DNA of 64,000 nucleotides from JBQTII01 sp052387905 (GTDB taxonomy: Bacteria > Actinomycetota > Actinomycetes > Sporichthyales > Sporichthyaceae). Positions 52,789-60,924 of this stretch are shown piece by piece. The translations under genes and the position numbers were made by a program. The notes under the pieces are model-generated. The model was not told the origin of the DNA. It made no database searches and saw only the letters and a list, made by a program, of their open reading frames with translations. The first letter of the stretch is position 1. Each line of letters opens with the position of its first letter. The stretch is taken from the NCBI GenBank assembly GCA_052387905.1, contig JBQTIR010000028.1, forward strand, positions 1 through 64,000, in the 5' to 3' direction.

Positions 52789-53100
52789 ATGAACGGTGCG
52801 GTCAGCGCCCAGGAGGGCGCTCTACAACGCTCGGCCCAGCTGGTGGCCGAGGCGCGCGCCGACCTGGGCAAGCAGTGCTCGGCCCTGCGGCAGGACCTCG
52901 CGGCATTGGTGGCGCACTGGAAAGGCGCCGGCGCCCTGGCGTGCCGGGAGGTGCTCGATCGCTGGGACGTCGAGACCTTCGCGGTGATCGGGGAACTGGA
53001 CACCTTCGAAACCAACCTGCTGGCGACGGAATCGAATTACCGCAGCGCCGACCAGGCGCAGGCCGACGGGATGACGAGGGCGGCGCGACGGCTCGGGTGA
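52789..53100 (+). CDS. WXG100-family protein, WKG variant
   Basis: 103 residues, two-helix hairpin size. The turn is WKGAGALACREVLDRWD; WKG conforms to W-x-G. C-terminal TNLLATESNYRSADQAQAD resembles the Y-x3-D/E export signal. Two Cys (QCSAL and ALACRE) are unusual for this family. First of three tandem WXG100-like genes. Confidence 0.85.
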   Translation: MNGAVSAQEGALQRSAQLVAEARADLGKQCSALRQDLAALVAHWKGAGALACREVLDRWDVETFAVIGELDTFETNLLATESNYRSADQAQADGMTRAARRLG

Positions 53101-53237
53101 GCCCCGACCTGCCGTGATCCGCTGCGCCGAGCGGGCCGGCAAGCAGGACTTTCCCGATCTTCCTGGTCCGATTTGTATCCGGAGGATTAGGGTCGCAAGC
53201 GGCGGATCTGCCGCCACGGGGAACGGGAGGTGCCGGG

Positions 53238-53549
53238 ATGTCCGGTGAGATCAGCAAACAAGATCAAGCCCTCACACGTGGGGCGCAGATGGTGGCCGAG
53301 GCCAAGCAGGATCTCGATGCGCAGCTGAAGGCCCTGGGCGGCAAGCTCGCGAACATCGGTGGGCAGTGGACCGGGGTCGGGGCCACCTCCTTCAACTCGG
53401 CCATGCAGAAGTGGAACGAGCAGGCCCGCACGATCATCAACGCACTGGACACCTTCGAGGCTTCCTTGAAGTCCGCCGAGAACACTTACACCAACGTCGA
53501 TTCCGAGCAGCAGGCAGCGTTCGCCAAGCTGTCCGGCCGGCTCGGCTGA
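53238..53549 (+). CDS. WXG100-family secreted protein (EsxA/EsxB-like)
   Basis: 103 residues. WTG turn (GGQWTGVGATSFNSAMQKWNEQ) and C-terminal ENTYTNVDSEQQAAF with a YxxxD/E secretion motif. Similar to 52789 over its full length (QDQALTRGAQMVAEAKQDLD versus QEGALQRSAQLVAEARADLG), so a local duplication. Good ribosome-binding site GGGAGG. Confidence 0.92.
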   Translation: MSGEISKQDQALTRGAQMVAEAKQDLDAQLKALGGKLANIGGQWTGVGATSFNSAMQKWNEQARTIINALDTFEASLKSAENTYTNVDSEQQAAFAKLSGRLG

Positions 53550-53561
53550 GGGGCGCGGGTC

Positions 53562-53852
53562 ATGGCAGGAGATTTCAAGGTCAACTTCGGCGCGCTGGAC
53601 ACCGCCGCCATGGACATCCAGGGCGCGGGCAAGAATCTGGCCGCCCGCCTGCAGCAGCTGGACCAGTCGCTGGCGCCGCTGCGCTCGGACTGGACCGGCG
53701 CCGCGAGTGAGTCCTACGCCCAGTCCAAGGCGAAGTGGACGCGCTCGATCGAGGAGATGCAGATCCTGCTCTCCGACATCGGCAGGGCCGTGCAGGCTTC
53801 CGGTGGCGGGTACAACGACGCCGAGAAGCGCAACTCCGGCCTCTTCGGCTAG
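53562..53852 (+). CDS. WXG100-family secreted protein
   Basis: 96 residues. WTG turn (LRSDWTGAASESYAQSKAKW) and C-terminal GGGYNDAEKRNSGLFG with a Y-x3-E/K-like end. Begins 12 bp after the previous stop; probably the heterodimer partner of 53238-53549, as EsxA/EsxB pairs are. Confidence 0.92.
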   Translation: MAGDFKVNFGALDTAAMDIQGAGKNLAARLQQLDQSLAPLRSDWTGAASESYAQSKAKWTRSIEEMQILLSDIGRAVQASGGGYNDAEKRNSGLFG

Positions 53853-53855
53853 GCC

Positions 53856-54395
53856 GTGACGTCCCCGGGCGGGGCCGGTGAGGTCGAGGTCTCGGTCGAC
53901 ATGCTCGCCGACTGGGTCAAACGGCAGCTGGTACCGATGCACGACCAGATGATTGCGATCAGCGCCGCCTTCGGGGCGATGCCGAATTACCAGGCGTTGT
54001 TCGGGCCGATCCCGGCTGCTCGGGAGTTGGATGCCCGGCACCGGGATGCCTACGAGGTCTACGCCCCCACGATTCGGGCGCTCGGGGACGACCTGGATCT
54101 GCTGATCGGCAAGCTGCGCACGGTGATCAAGAACTACTCCGACGAGGACGACAACGTCGCTATGGCGCTGATGCGTCTCGGGGAGAAGATCACCGGCAAG
54201 TCGGGGTACCAGTCGGACGCGGTCTACTCCCAGCACGTGCGGGAGTCGATCCAGCGCAGCGTCGCGTCCCCGGCCGTGGCCGCGCCCGCGGGGCCGGGGC
54301 CGGGCGCTGCGCCGGTCCCGGCCGCTCCCGCAGCCCCGGCGCCGGCGCCGCCGGCAGCGGAACCGCCGGCGCCCACGCAGGAACGGACTTTCTGA
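53856..54395 (+). CDS. ESX-associated helical protein with Pro/Ala tail
   Basis: 179 residues. GTG 3 bp after the WXG100 stop. Helical N-terminal 130 residues (VSVDMLADWVKRQLVPMHDQMIAISAAFG, LRTVIKNYSDEDDNVAMALM) with a YxxxD/E-like motif in NYSDED; Pro/Ala tail from residue 143. Looks like a type VII substrate or chaperone. Family not recognized. Confidence 0.7.
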   Translation: MTSPGGAGEVEVSVDMLADWVKRQLVPMHDQMIAISAAFGAMPNYQALFGPIPAARELDARHRDAYEVYAPTIRALGDDLDLLIGKLRTVIKNYSDEDDNVAMALMRLGEKITGKSGYQSDAVYSQHVRESIQRSVASPAVAAPAGPGPGAAPVPAAPAAPAPAPPAAEPPAPTQERTF

Positions 54396-54442
54396 GCAGG
54401 TGCGGTGAGGTAGGGCGCTGGAGCGTTGTCCGGTAGGCAAAT

Positions 54443-55723
54443 GTGAGGGAGTGTGCACGGGTGGTTGCAGGTAAGCGGGTCGGTGCCGTCGGTGTGGTGC
54501 TCGCGATGGGCGTGGCGCTGCTCGGCCCGACCGGTGCAGTGGCCGCCCCGGTCGAGGAAGGCTTCGGCAAGGACGCCTGGTGGTACAAGGCGATGGGGCT
54601 CGCGGAAGCGCATAAGGAGACCACCGGCAAGGGTGTGAAGATCGCCGTGATCGACACCCCGATCGACCCGTCGGTCCCTGAGTTGCGCGGGCAGAAGGTG
54701 AAAGCGGTCGAAAACGTCTGCGGGGGCAAAGCGACGGCGCGGGGATCGGCTGCCGAACACGGCACCACGGTGGCCGTGAACATTGTGGGCTCCGGTCGTG
54801 GCACGAACCCGGGAGGTCGTGGGGTCATCGGAATCGCCCCGGACGTCGAGTTGCTCACCTATGCGCTCGGTCGGGTCGCGGGCTCCAGCATTCTGTGCGC
54901 CACCAAGTCTCTTGCTGCGGCGAGCGCCGACGCGATCGATTTGGCTGTGAGTCAGGAAGCCCGGATCATCAGCGCGTCGTTTGGCAGCGCCTCAAGTAAC
55001 CCACTTGAATCCGCTGCGATCCAGCGGGCACTGGATGCGGGCGTAGTCGTGGTTGCCGCCGCCGGGAATGCCTCGAAGGAGGATAATGTCATCTACCCGG
55101 CGGCCCATCCAGGCGTCGTCGCTGTGGCCGCAGTGGACCGCGGGGCCAAGCCGTGGGTCGGGAACGTCGCCGGTGACCGAGAGAAGTTGGTGATCTCCGC
55201 CCCCGGGGTGGAGCTGGCAACGGGTTCGTTTGACGGCGAGCGCTGGCGGAGCAGCGCCCTCGTCACGGGTACCTCCGAGGCCGCTCCGATTGTGGCTGGG
55301 GGCCTGGCATTGGTCGCTTCCAAATATCCGAAAGCGACTGGCAATCAGTTAATCCAGCATCTGATTCGTAACCCGGGCGGTACCCGAGAGTTCGGCAAGG
55401 ACCTGGAGTACGGCTACGGGATCATGTCGGTGACCAAAATGTTGGCCGCGGATCCGACCGAGCAACCGGATGTGAATCCGCTGATCGAGGCAGCGGAGCC
55501 TGCGCCGGCGTCAACGACGGCTCCCGAGCCAACGGTTGAGCAGGCGTCGATCGATGACCTGACCGAACCGGTCGCGGCGGCCGACGCCGACGCCGGCGGC
55601 GGCGGCGGCGGGTCGTCCGGGGCGCTCATCGGTGCTGGTGTCGTGGCGTTGCTCGTGATCGGCGGCGGGGCCTTCCTGCTGATGCGCCGCCGACCCACCC
55701 CGTCCGGGAGCGGCCATGGGTGA
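54443..55723 (+). CDS. mycP: Mycosin (subtilisin-like serine protease of ESX), copy 1
   Basis: 426 residues. Signal peptide VVLAMGVALLGPTGAVA. S8 triad: D71 in KIAVIDTPID, H106 in AAEHGTTVAV, S278 in VTGTSEAAP. Oxyanion Asn209 in AAAGNAS is present. C-terminal Ala/Pro/Gly linker then transmembrane helix SSGALIGAGVVALLVIGGGAF and RRR. Mycosins stabilize the ESX complex and process substrates. GTG 54443 is the likely start; GTG 54461 is possible. Confidence 0.93.
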   Translation: MRECARVVAGKRVGAVGVVLAMGVALLGPTGAVAAPVEEGFGKDAWWYKAMGLAEAHKETTGKGVKIAVIDTPIDPSVPELRGQKVKAVENVCGGKATARGSAAEHGTTVAVNIVGSGRGTNPGGRGVIGIAPDVELLTYALGRVAGSSILCATKSLAAASADAIDLAVSQEARIISASFGSASSNPLESAAIQRALDAGVVVVAAAGNASKEDNVIYPAAHPGVVAVAAVDRGAKPWVGNVAGDREKLVISAPGVELATGSFDGERWRSSALVTGTSEAAPIVAGGLALVASKYPKATGNQLIQHLIRNPGGTREFGKDLEYGYGIMSVTKMLAADPTEQPDVNPLIEAAEPAPASTTAPEPTVEQASIDDLTEPVAAADADAGGGGGGSSGALIGAGVVALLVIGGGAFLLMRRRPTPSGSGHG

Positions 55724-55784
55724 TCCGTACCCGGAGGCCGAAGCGCAGCGGCTGCTGGAGGAGCTGAAGGCAACCGCGTGGTGA
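55716..55784 (+). pseudogene. 22-codon remnant of the gene at 57086
   Basis: Reads MGDPYPEAEAQRLLEELKAT then AW and stop. It matches the first 21 codons of 57086-58522 (GDPYPEAEAQRLLDELKATA) and then breaks into the duplicated leader. Overlaps the mycP1 stop by 8 bp, as the complete gene overlaps mycP2. Confidence 0.92.
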
Positions 55785-55818
55785 GGTAGGGCGCTGGAGC
55801 GTTGTCCGGTAGGCAAAT

Positions 55819-57093
55819 GTGAGGGAGTGTGCACGGGTGGTTGCAGGTAAGCGGGTCGGTGTCGTCGGTGTGGTGCTCGCGCTGGGCGCGGCGCTGCTCG
55901 GCCCGACCGGTGCGGTAGCTGCCCCGGCCGAGGAGGGCTTCGGTAAGGACGCCTGGTGGTACAAGGCGATGGGGCTCGCCGAGGCCCATAAAGAGACCAC
56001 CGGCAAGGGCGTAAAGATTGCGGTGATCGACAGTCCCGTCGACCTTTCTGTCCCTGAACTGCGGGGCCAGAACGTGACGCCTGTGGTGAATGTCTGCGGC
56101 GGGAAGGCGACAGCGAAGGGCTCTGCCGCAGAGCACGGCACCACCGTGGCAGTCAACATCGTGGGATCGGGCACCGGAACCAACCCGGGGAGTCTGGGCG
56201 TGATCGGGATCGCGCCGGACGCCGAGTTGTTGACCTTTGGGCTGGGCCAGGCGGTGGGTACCAAACTCCGGTGCGTGAGCAAGCAAGAGTCCATTGCCGC
56301 GGCGGAAGCAATCGACATGGCTGTGGAACGTGGAGTGCGGATCATCAGCCTGTCATTCGGCTCCGCGACGGGCAGTCCAGCCGAAAAAACAGCGGTGACT
56401 AAGGCACTCGAAGCGGGCGTCGTGATCGTTGCTGCCTCCGGTGATCGCCGTGACAGCTCCGTGCTCTATCCCGCCGCCTATCCGGGCGTGATCGCGGTCG
56501 CAGCCGTAGACCGCGATGCGAAACCGTGGGTGGGCAATGTCGCCAGTGGTCGAGAGAAGTTCGTGATCTCCGCGCCCGGCGTGGAGCTGGCCACAGGCTC
56601 CTTTGACGGCGAGCGGTGGCGAAGTAGCGCCCTCGTCACGGGGACTTCGGAGGCGGCACCGATTGTCGCTGGAGGCTTGGCGCTGGTCGCAGCGAAGTAT
56701 CCGAAGGCGACCGGGAATCAGTTGATTCAACATTTGATCCGTAACCCGGGAGGGGACGGTGGGTTCGGCAAAGACTTGCAGTACGGCTACGGGATCATCT
56801 CGGTGACCAAGATGCTGGCTGCGGATCCGACCGAGCAGCCAGATGTGAATCCGCTGATCGAGGCAGCGGAGCCTGCGCCGGCGTCAACGACGGCTCCCGA
56901 GGCAACGGCCGATCAGACGTCAAACAATGACCTGACCGAACCGGTCGCGGCGGCCGACGCCGACGCCGGCGGCGGCGGCGGGTCGTCCGGGGCGCTCATC
57001 GGTGCTGGTGTCGTGGCGTTGCTCGTGATCGGCGGCGGGGCCTTCCTGCTGATGCGCCGCCGGCCCACCCCGTCGGGAGGCGGTCGTGGGTGA
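55819..57093 (+). CDS. Mycosin, copy 2, with altered oxyanion hole
   Basis: 424 residues. Same plan as copy 1: D71 (VIDSPVD), H106, S277. The oxyanion position 209 is Asp (AASGDRRD, codon GAT 56443-56445) instead of Asn. Residues 1-70 and 225-424 are nearly identical to copy 1, while about 135-215 differ strongly. It may be a weakened protease or act structurally. GTG start in an identical leader. Confidence 0.92.
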   Translation: MRECARVVAGKRVGVVGVVLALGAALLGPTGAVAAPAEEGFGKDAWWYKAMGLAEAHKETTGKGVKIAVIDSPVDLSVPELRGQNVTPVVNVCGGKATAKGSAAEHGTTVAVNIVGSGTGTNPGSLGVIGIAPDAELLTFGLGQAVGTKLRCVSKQESIAAAEAIDMAVERGVRIISLSFGSATGSPAEKTAVTKALEAGVVIVAASGDRRDSSVLYPAAYPGVIAVAAVDRDAKPWVGNVASGREKFVISAPGVELATGSFDGERWRSSALVTGTSEAAPIVAGGLALVAAKYPKATGNQLIQHLIRNPGGDGGFGKDLQYGYGIISVTKMLAADPTEQPDVNPLIEAAEPAPASTTAPEATADQTSNNDLTEPVAAADADAGGGGGSSGALIGAGVVALLVIGGGAFLLMRRRPTPSGGGRG

Positions 57094-58522
57094 TCCGTAC
57101 CCGGAAGCCGAAGCGCAGCGGCTGCTGGACGAGCTGAAGGCAACCGCGGCGTTGGACCGGCAGAAGATCCTGGCGGGCGCAGACCTGTGGCGTAAGGCGT
57201 CAGCGGGTCTGGAGGAGGTCGCGGCGGGCCTGGGTTCGGAGGCGCGGTGGAACCAGGGCGCGGGCCGTGCCGTCTGGCTGGGTGAGGCCTCGCAGCTGGC
57301 GGGGGCTGCCTTCGACGCCCTCGCGGCGAAGTTCAACCAGTGCGCCACCCAGCTGGCGCAGGTTGGGCAACTGGTCGCCATCGGGGAGACCCAAGTGGGC
57401 TCCGTCGTCGATCAAATGGTGTTGATCGGGACCGAGCTCAAGGCGAAGCCGAAAAGGGGACTCGGGGCGCTGCTCGGCGACGTCAAGGACGTCGCGGTTG
57501 ACGTCGTGTCCAACCCGGTCAAGCTGGTGACCTCAGGCCCGGCTTTGTTGGGCCGCGATGTCGAGCGGGCGGGCGATCGGCGGGAGGCCAAGGCGGTAGA
57601 GGACCGTGAGCAGCAGTTCATCGCGATCAAGGAGCTGCACGCGTTCTACTCCGAAGCCATGGCTGGCGACCGGCAGGGCATCGAGCAGGCCTGCCCGGAA
57701 TCCGCAGGCATGGATATGCGAAATGCAGACGACACCATTCTGGACTTGTCGAGGCCTTCCCTGGCAGCGACGGGCGGCGACTACCCCCGCGGCCAGCTGC
57801 CCTCGGGCGGCGGCGGACCCGCGTTCCGGCCCAACCCGGTTACCGGGATCCCCGAGCCGCTGGTGGCGCGCTCGGGCGGGGACACCGGGGGCTACTCCCC
57901 GAGGCAGTACCCAGGCGATGGGTACACCCCGGGCGATGGGTACACGCCGGGGAGTGGGTCCAACCCGGGCCCGGACTCCACCTCAGGTTCCGGGTCGGGC
58001 GGTGCAGGTGGCGGTTCGGGGCTGCTGCACGGGTCGATGGCGGCTGGGGCGGGGATCGTGGGAGCGGGTGCCGCGGCGTTGGCCGCCTCCAGGCTCGCGG
58101 GCCGCGCCTTGGGTGCGTCAGGTGGGTCCACCTCGGGCCTGATCGGCGGCTCGAGTGCGGCGGGTGGCGCCGGTGGGTTGAGCGGGACGCTCGGCAGTTC
58201 AGCGGCCGGCACCGGCGCGGGCGCTGCCGGCGGTGCGAACGCTGGAACCTCGGCCACGGGCGCCGGTGCGCGAGCGGGTGGCATGGGAATGATGGGCGGG
58301 ATGATGGGCGGCGGCGCCGGCGCCGGTTCCTCCGACGCGAAGGGCGCGGGCCCCCGTTATGGCGAAGGCCCGAGGCTGTCCGAGCGAGGCAAGCGCCGAG
58401 CCCGCGGCCCGCTGGACTCGGTACTGGGCGCGGGCTCGCGCAGCGAGGAGAGCGCGAGTGCGCCCCGGCCAGAACGATCCCGGACCCGCCGCTACGACGA
58501 CTACGACGACGAGGACTACTGA
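57086..58522 (+). CDS. ESX-associated protein with Gly-rich C-terminal half
   Basis: 478 residues. N-terminal 200 residues helical (RKASAGLEEVAAGLGSEARW, LGEASQLAGAAFDALAAKFNQCATQLAQVGQLVAIGETQVGS), of the kind seen in PPE/LXG-like secreted proteins. Then a tandem repeat (GDGYTPGDGYTPG), Gly/Ser/Ala-rich region, Met/Gly run (GGMGMMGGMMGGG) and acidic tail YDDYDDEDY. GTG start overlaps mycP2. Probable type VII substrate. Confidence 0.7.
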   Translation: MGDPYPEAEAQRLLDELKATAALDRQKILAGADLWRKASAGLEEVAAGLGSEARWNQGAGRAVWLGEASQLAGAAFDALAAKFNQCATQLAQVGQLVAIGETQVGSVVDQMVLIGTELKAKPKRGLGALLGDVKDVAVDVVSNPVKLVTSGPALLGRDVERAGDRREAKAVEDREQQFIAIKELHAFYSEAMAGDRQGIEQACPESAGMDMRNADDTILDLSRPSLAATGGDYPRGQLPSGGGGPAFRPNPVTGIPEPLVARSGGDTGGYSPRQYPGDGYTPGDGYTPGSGSNPGPDSTSGSGSGGAGGGSGLLHGSMAAGAGIVGAGAAALAASRLAGRALGASGGSTSGLIGGSSAAGGAGGLSGTLGSSAAGTGAGAAGGANAGTSATGAGARAGGMGMMGGMMGGGAGAGSSDAKGAGPRYGEGPRLSERGKRRARGPLDSVLGAGSRSEESASAPRPERSRTRRYDDYDDEDY

Positions 58523-58625
58523 CCAGCACGCCGCGCACGCCTACCGACGTATCCGCACAAAGTGGACACCGGTGCCGCGCGGCGAAATGATCTAGCGGGA
58601 CACAGCATGAGGTGGGGTAGGTCGG

Positions 58626-60068
58626 ATGACGGACACGATCACTGATCCGAGCACGGACGCGGCGCCCGATCACGATGAGGACCCCGACGCCGGCGCGTCC
58701 CCGGGCCCCGCGCCGCGCCCCGCACACCACGGCGCCGCGTTGATCCGGATCACCGTGCGCAGTGCCACGCAGCGGGTCGATCTCGTGGTACCCGGCGCCG
58801 TCGCCGTCGCCGACCTGCTGCCCGACCTGGCCGCCGAGGTCGGCGTCCTGGACGCGAGCACCGCCCATGGCGGTTACCGTCTCGTGCGCGGTGACGGCGA
58901 GGAGCTGTGGGCCGACGAAGGCCTGAGCGAGCAGGGCATCGTCGACGGTGACGTGCTCCTTGTCGCGGCCGGCGTCGATGACGAGGTGCCGCGGGTCTAC
59001 GACGACGTCGTCGAAGCGGTGGCCGACACCGTCGAGCGGGTCTGGCGGCCCTGGGATGCGGCGGCCGCCCGCTGGACCGCCCTGACCGCTGCCGCCGCCC
59101 TGCTCGGGGTCGGTGCGGTGGCGCTCGGACTTGCCCGCGACGAGGGCGTCCCGGTCTATGTCGGTGGTTACCTCGCGGCGGTGCTGCTGCTGGCTGGGGG
59201 AATCGTGCTGGCCCAGGCCCGGGGTGAACACCAGGTGGGCACCGTGGTGGCCTGGCTCGCCGCGCCGTACGCCGCCGCCGCAGGGCTGGCCGTCACCCCC
59301 GACGAGCCAGTGCTCCGACTGCCCCTCGCCCTGGCCGGGGCGGGAGTGTTCGCGGTCGGGGTCATCGGGATGCTGGCGCTGAGCCGCACCCGCTTCGCGT
59401 TGTTGCCGCCGCTGGTGGTCGGCGCTGCCGCCGGCGGCTGCGGCGGGGCGTTGGCTGCGTTGGACGATGCCCGCCCGGGTGTCGCTGCGGCCGTGGTGCT
59501 CGTGGTCGCCGTCATCGCCGGGGTGCTGTTGCCGATGTTCGCGGTCGCGAACACCGGCCTGCGCCCCCCGCAGCCCCAGAACAACAACGACCTGGTCGAG
59601 GACCCGGAACCGCTCGGGCCCGAGGACGTGGAAGGGCGCCTGCGGGTCGGGCGGGAGATGTCGCTGGCGTTGAGCGCGACCGTCGCGCTGCTCGTCATCC
59701 TGGCGACGCCGATGGTCGTCGATCTCGGCGTGGGCGGCGCCGCGCTCGCCGGCGCCGCGGCGGCCGCGCTCCTGCTACGCACCCGCCAGTACCGCACCTA
59801 CGCAGAGGTGGCTGTCGGGGTCGGCGGCGGGGTCGGCGGAGCCGTTGCGCTGATCGTGAGCGCGATCGTGCTGCACCCGGACTGGCGGCCCACCCTGGCC
59901 GGGATCGGCGCGGGCGTGGGCGTGGCCGTCCTGCTGTTCGCGATCAGCCCGAACCGCCCGCCATTACGCCTGGGCCGCGCTGCCGATGCGGCCGAGAGCG
60001 GCGCCTTGGTGGCGCTGGTGCCGCTGGCCGTGATCGCCTCCGGCCTGCTCGACGTCGTCAACCGCTGA
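58626..60068 (+). CDS. eccD2: Type VII secretion membrane protein EccD, second copy
   Basis: 480 residues. Ubiquitin-like domain at about 38-115 (LIRITVRSATQRVDLVVPGAVAVADLLPDLA...GLSEQGIVDGDVLLVAA), a linker, then about eleven transmembrane helices. Closer to the standard EccD length than the copy at 51499. The loop PPQPQNNNDLVEDPEPLGPEDVEGR between helices is cytoplasmic-loop-like. Confidence 0.92.
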   Translation: MTDTITDPSTDAAPDHDEDPDAGASPGPAPRPAHHGAALIRITVRSATQRVDLVVPGAVAVADLLPDLAAEVGVLDASTAHGGYRLVRGDGEELWADEGLSEQGIVDGDVLLVAAGVDDEVPRVYDDVVEAVADTVERVWRPWDAAAARWTALTAAAALLGVGAVALGLARDEGVPVYVGGYLAAVLLLAGGIVLAQARGEHQVGTVVAWLAAPYAAAAGLAVTPDEPVLRLPLALAGAGVFAVGVIGMLALSRTRFALLPPLVVGAAAGGCGGALAALDDARPGVAAAVVLVVAVIAGVLLPMFAVANTGLRPPQPQNNNDLVEDPEPLGPEDVEGRLRVGREMSLALSATVALLVILATPMVVDLGVGGAALAGAAAAALLLRTRQYRTYAEVAVGVGGGVGGAVALIVSAIVLHPDWRPTLAGIGAGVGVAVLLFAISPNRPPLRLGRAADAAESGALVALVPLAVIASGLLDVVNR

Positions 60069-60095
60069 CCCGGTCAGCGTGAGGAGAGAACCACC

Positions 60096-60899
60096 GTGCG
60101 CATGAACCGAACCGGCATCCTGGCCGCCCTGTCCGCCGCTGCCATCGTCGGTCTGCCCATGACCACCGCGGCACCGGCCGCTGCCGTGCCCTACGTCGAA
60201 TACGACGATCCGCCCGCGCCCAGCGACGCCCCCGAGTCGGAGGCACCGGAGGCGCCGGTTCTGCTCGACGTTCCGATCATCCCGGTCACCGAGGGCCCGG
60301 TCGGCGTCGATGAGGTCCTCAATACCGACGACCCGGTCTCGGAGAACGACGTCGACGAGGTCGTGGTCTCGATCACCCAACCCACCGGTCCCGCGCTCGA
60401 CGCCGCGGAGGACGCAGGAGTTGCCGATCTGCGCGAGGACGAGGTCGAGGCGGCCGACGAGGAGTCCGCGCCCGCGCCCACCGTCCCGGATTCCCCCGCC
60501 CCGGAGACCACCCAGGACGACAACAAGGGCGAGCGGGAGTCCGAGAACAGCGACGCCCCGACCGGCGACTTCAACGACGCCGGGGAGGAGCAGGAAGCGG
60601 AGGCCAGCGCGGACGCCGCGGTGCCCGAGACCGCCGAGGTCGCCGGGAACCCGCAGTCCGGTCAGCGGACCACCAGCACCCGGACCCCGTCCGGCGTCGA
60701 CACCGAGACGACCGTGTCCGGTGTCGGCGTCCAGGAAATGGCGGCGGCCTCGGTGAATCAGTTCGGTGGCGTGCTCCCGGATACCGGCGCGGCGTCGACA
60801 GCGATCCTGCAGACCGGGATCGCCCTGCTCGCCGGCGGAATCCTGCTCGCCGGTACCGGCCGCCACCGGCGGATCTCCCGCGCTTCCGCCACGAACTGA
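60096..60899 (+). CDS. LPDTG sortase-anchored acidic surface protein
   Basis: 267 residues. Signal peptide GILAALSAAAIVGLPMTTAAPAAA; very acidic Glu/Asp/Pro-rich body without recognizable fold; C-terminal GGVLPDTGAAST, hydrophobic stretch (TGIALLAGGILLAGTG) and RHRR tail: a sortase signal like the LPKTG of the chaplin-like proteins. GTG start after GAGGAGAG. Lies in the ESX operon. Function unknown. Confidence 0.8.
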   Translation: MRMNRTGILAALSAAAIVGLPMTTAAPAAAVPYVEYDDPPAPSDAPESEAPEAPVLLDVPIIPVTEGPVGVDEVLNTDDPVSENDVDEVVVSITQPTGPALDAAEDAGVADLREDEVEAADEESAPAPTVPDSPAPETTQDDNKGERESENSDAPTGDFNDAGEEQEAEASADAAVPETAEVAGNPQSGQRTTSTRTPSGVDTETTVSGVGVQEMAAASVNQFGGVLPDTGAASTAILQTGIALLAGGILLAGTGRHRRISRASATN

Positions 60900-60924
60900 C
60901 TACTCGTCAGGGAGGAGGTCCGCG

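Larger units (their letters stand above)
54404..57145 (+). repeat. Tandem duplication of the mycP unit
   Basis: Unit 1 spans about 54404-55778 and unit 2 about 55780-57145. They share the upstream leader (GGTGAGGTAGGGCGCTGGAG at 54404 and 55780), the whole mycosin gene and the first 20 codons of the following gene. The junction lies near 55778. Confidence 0.92.
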
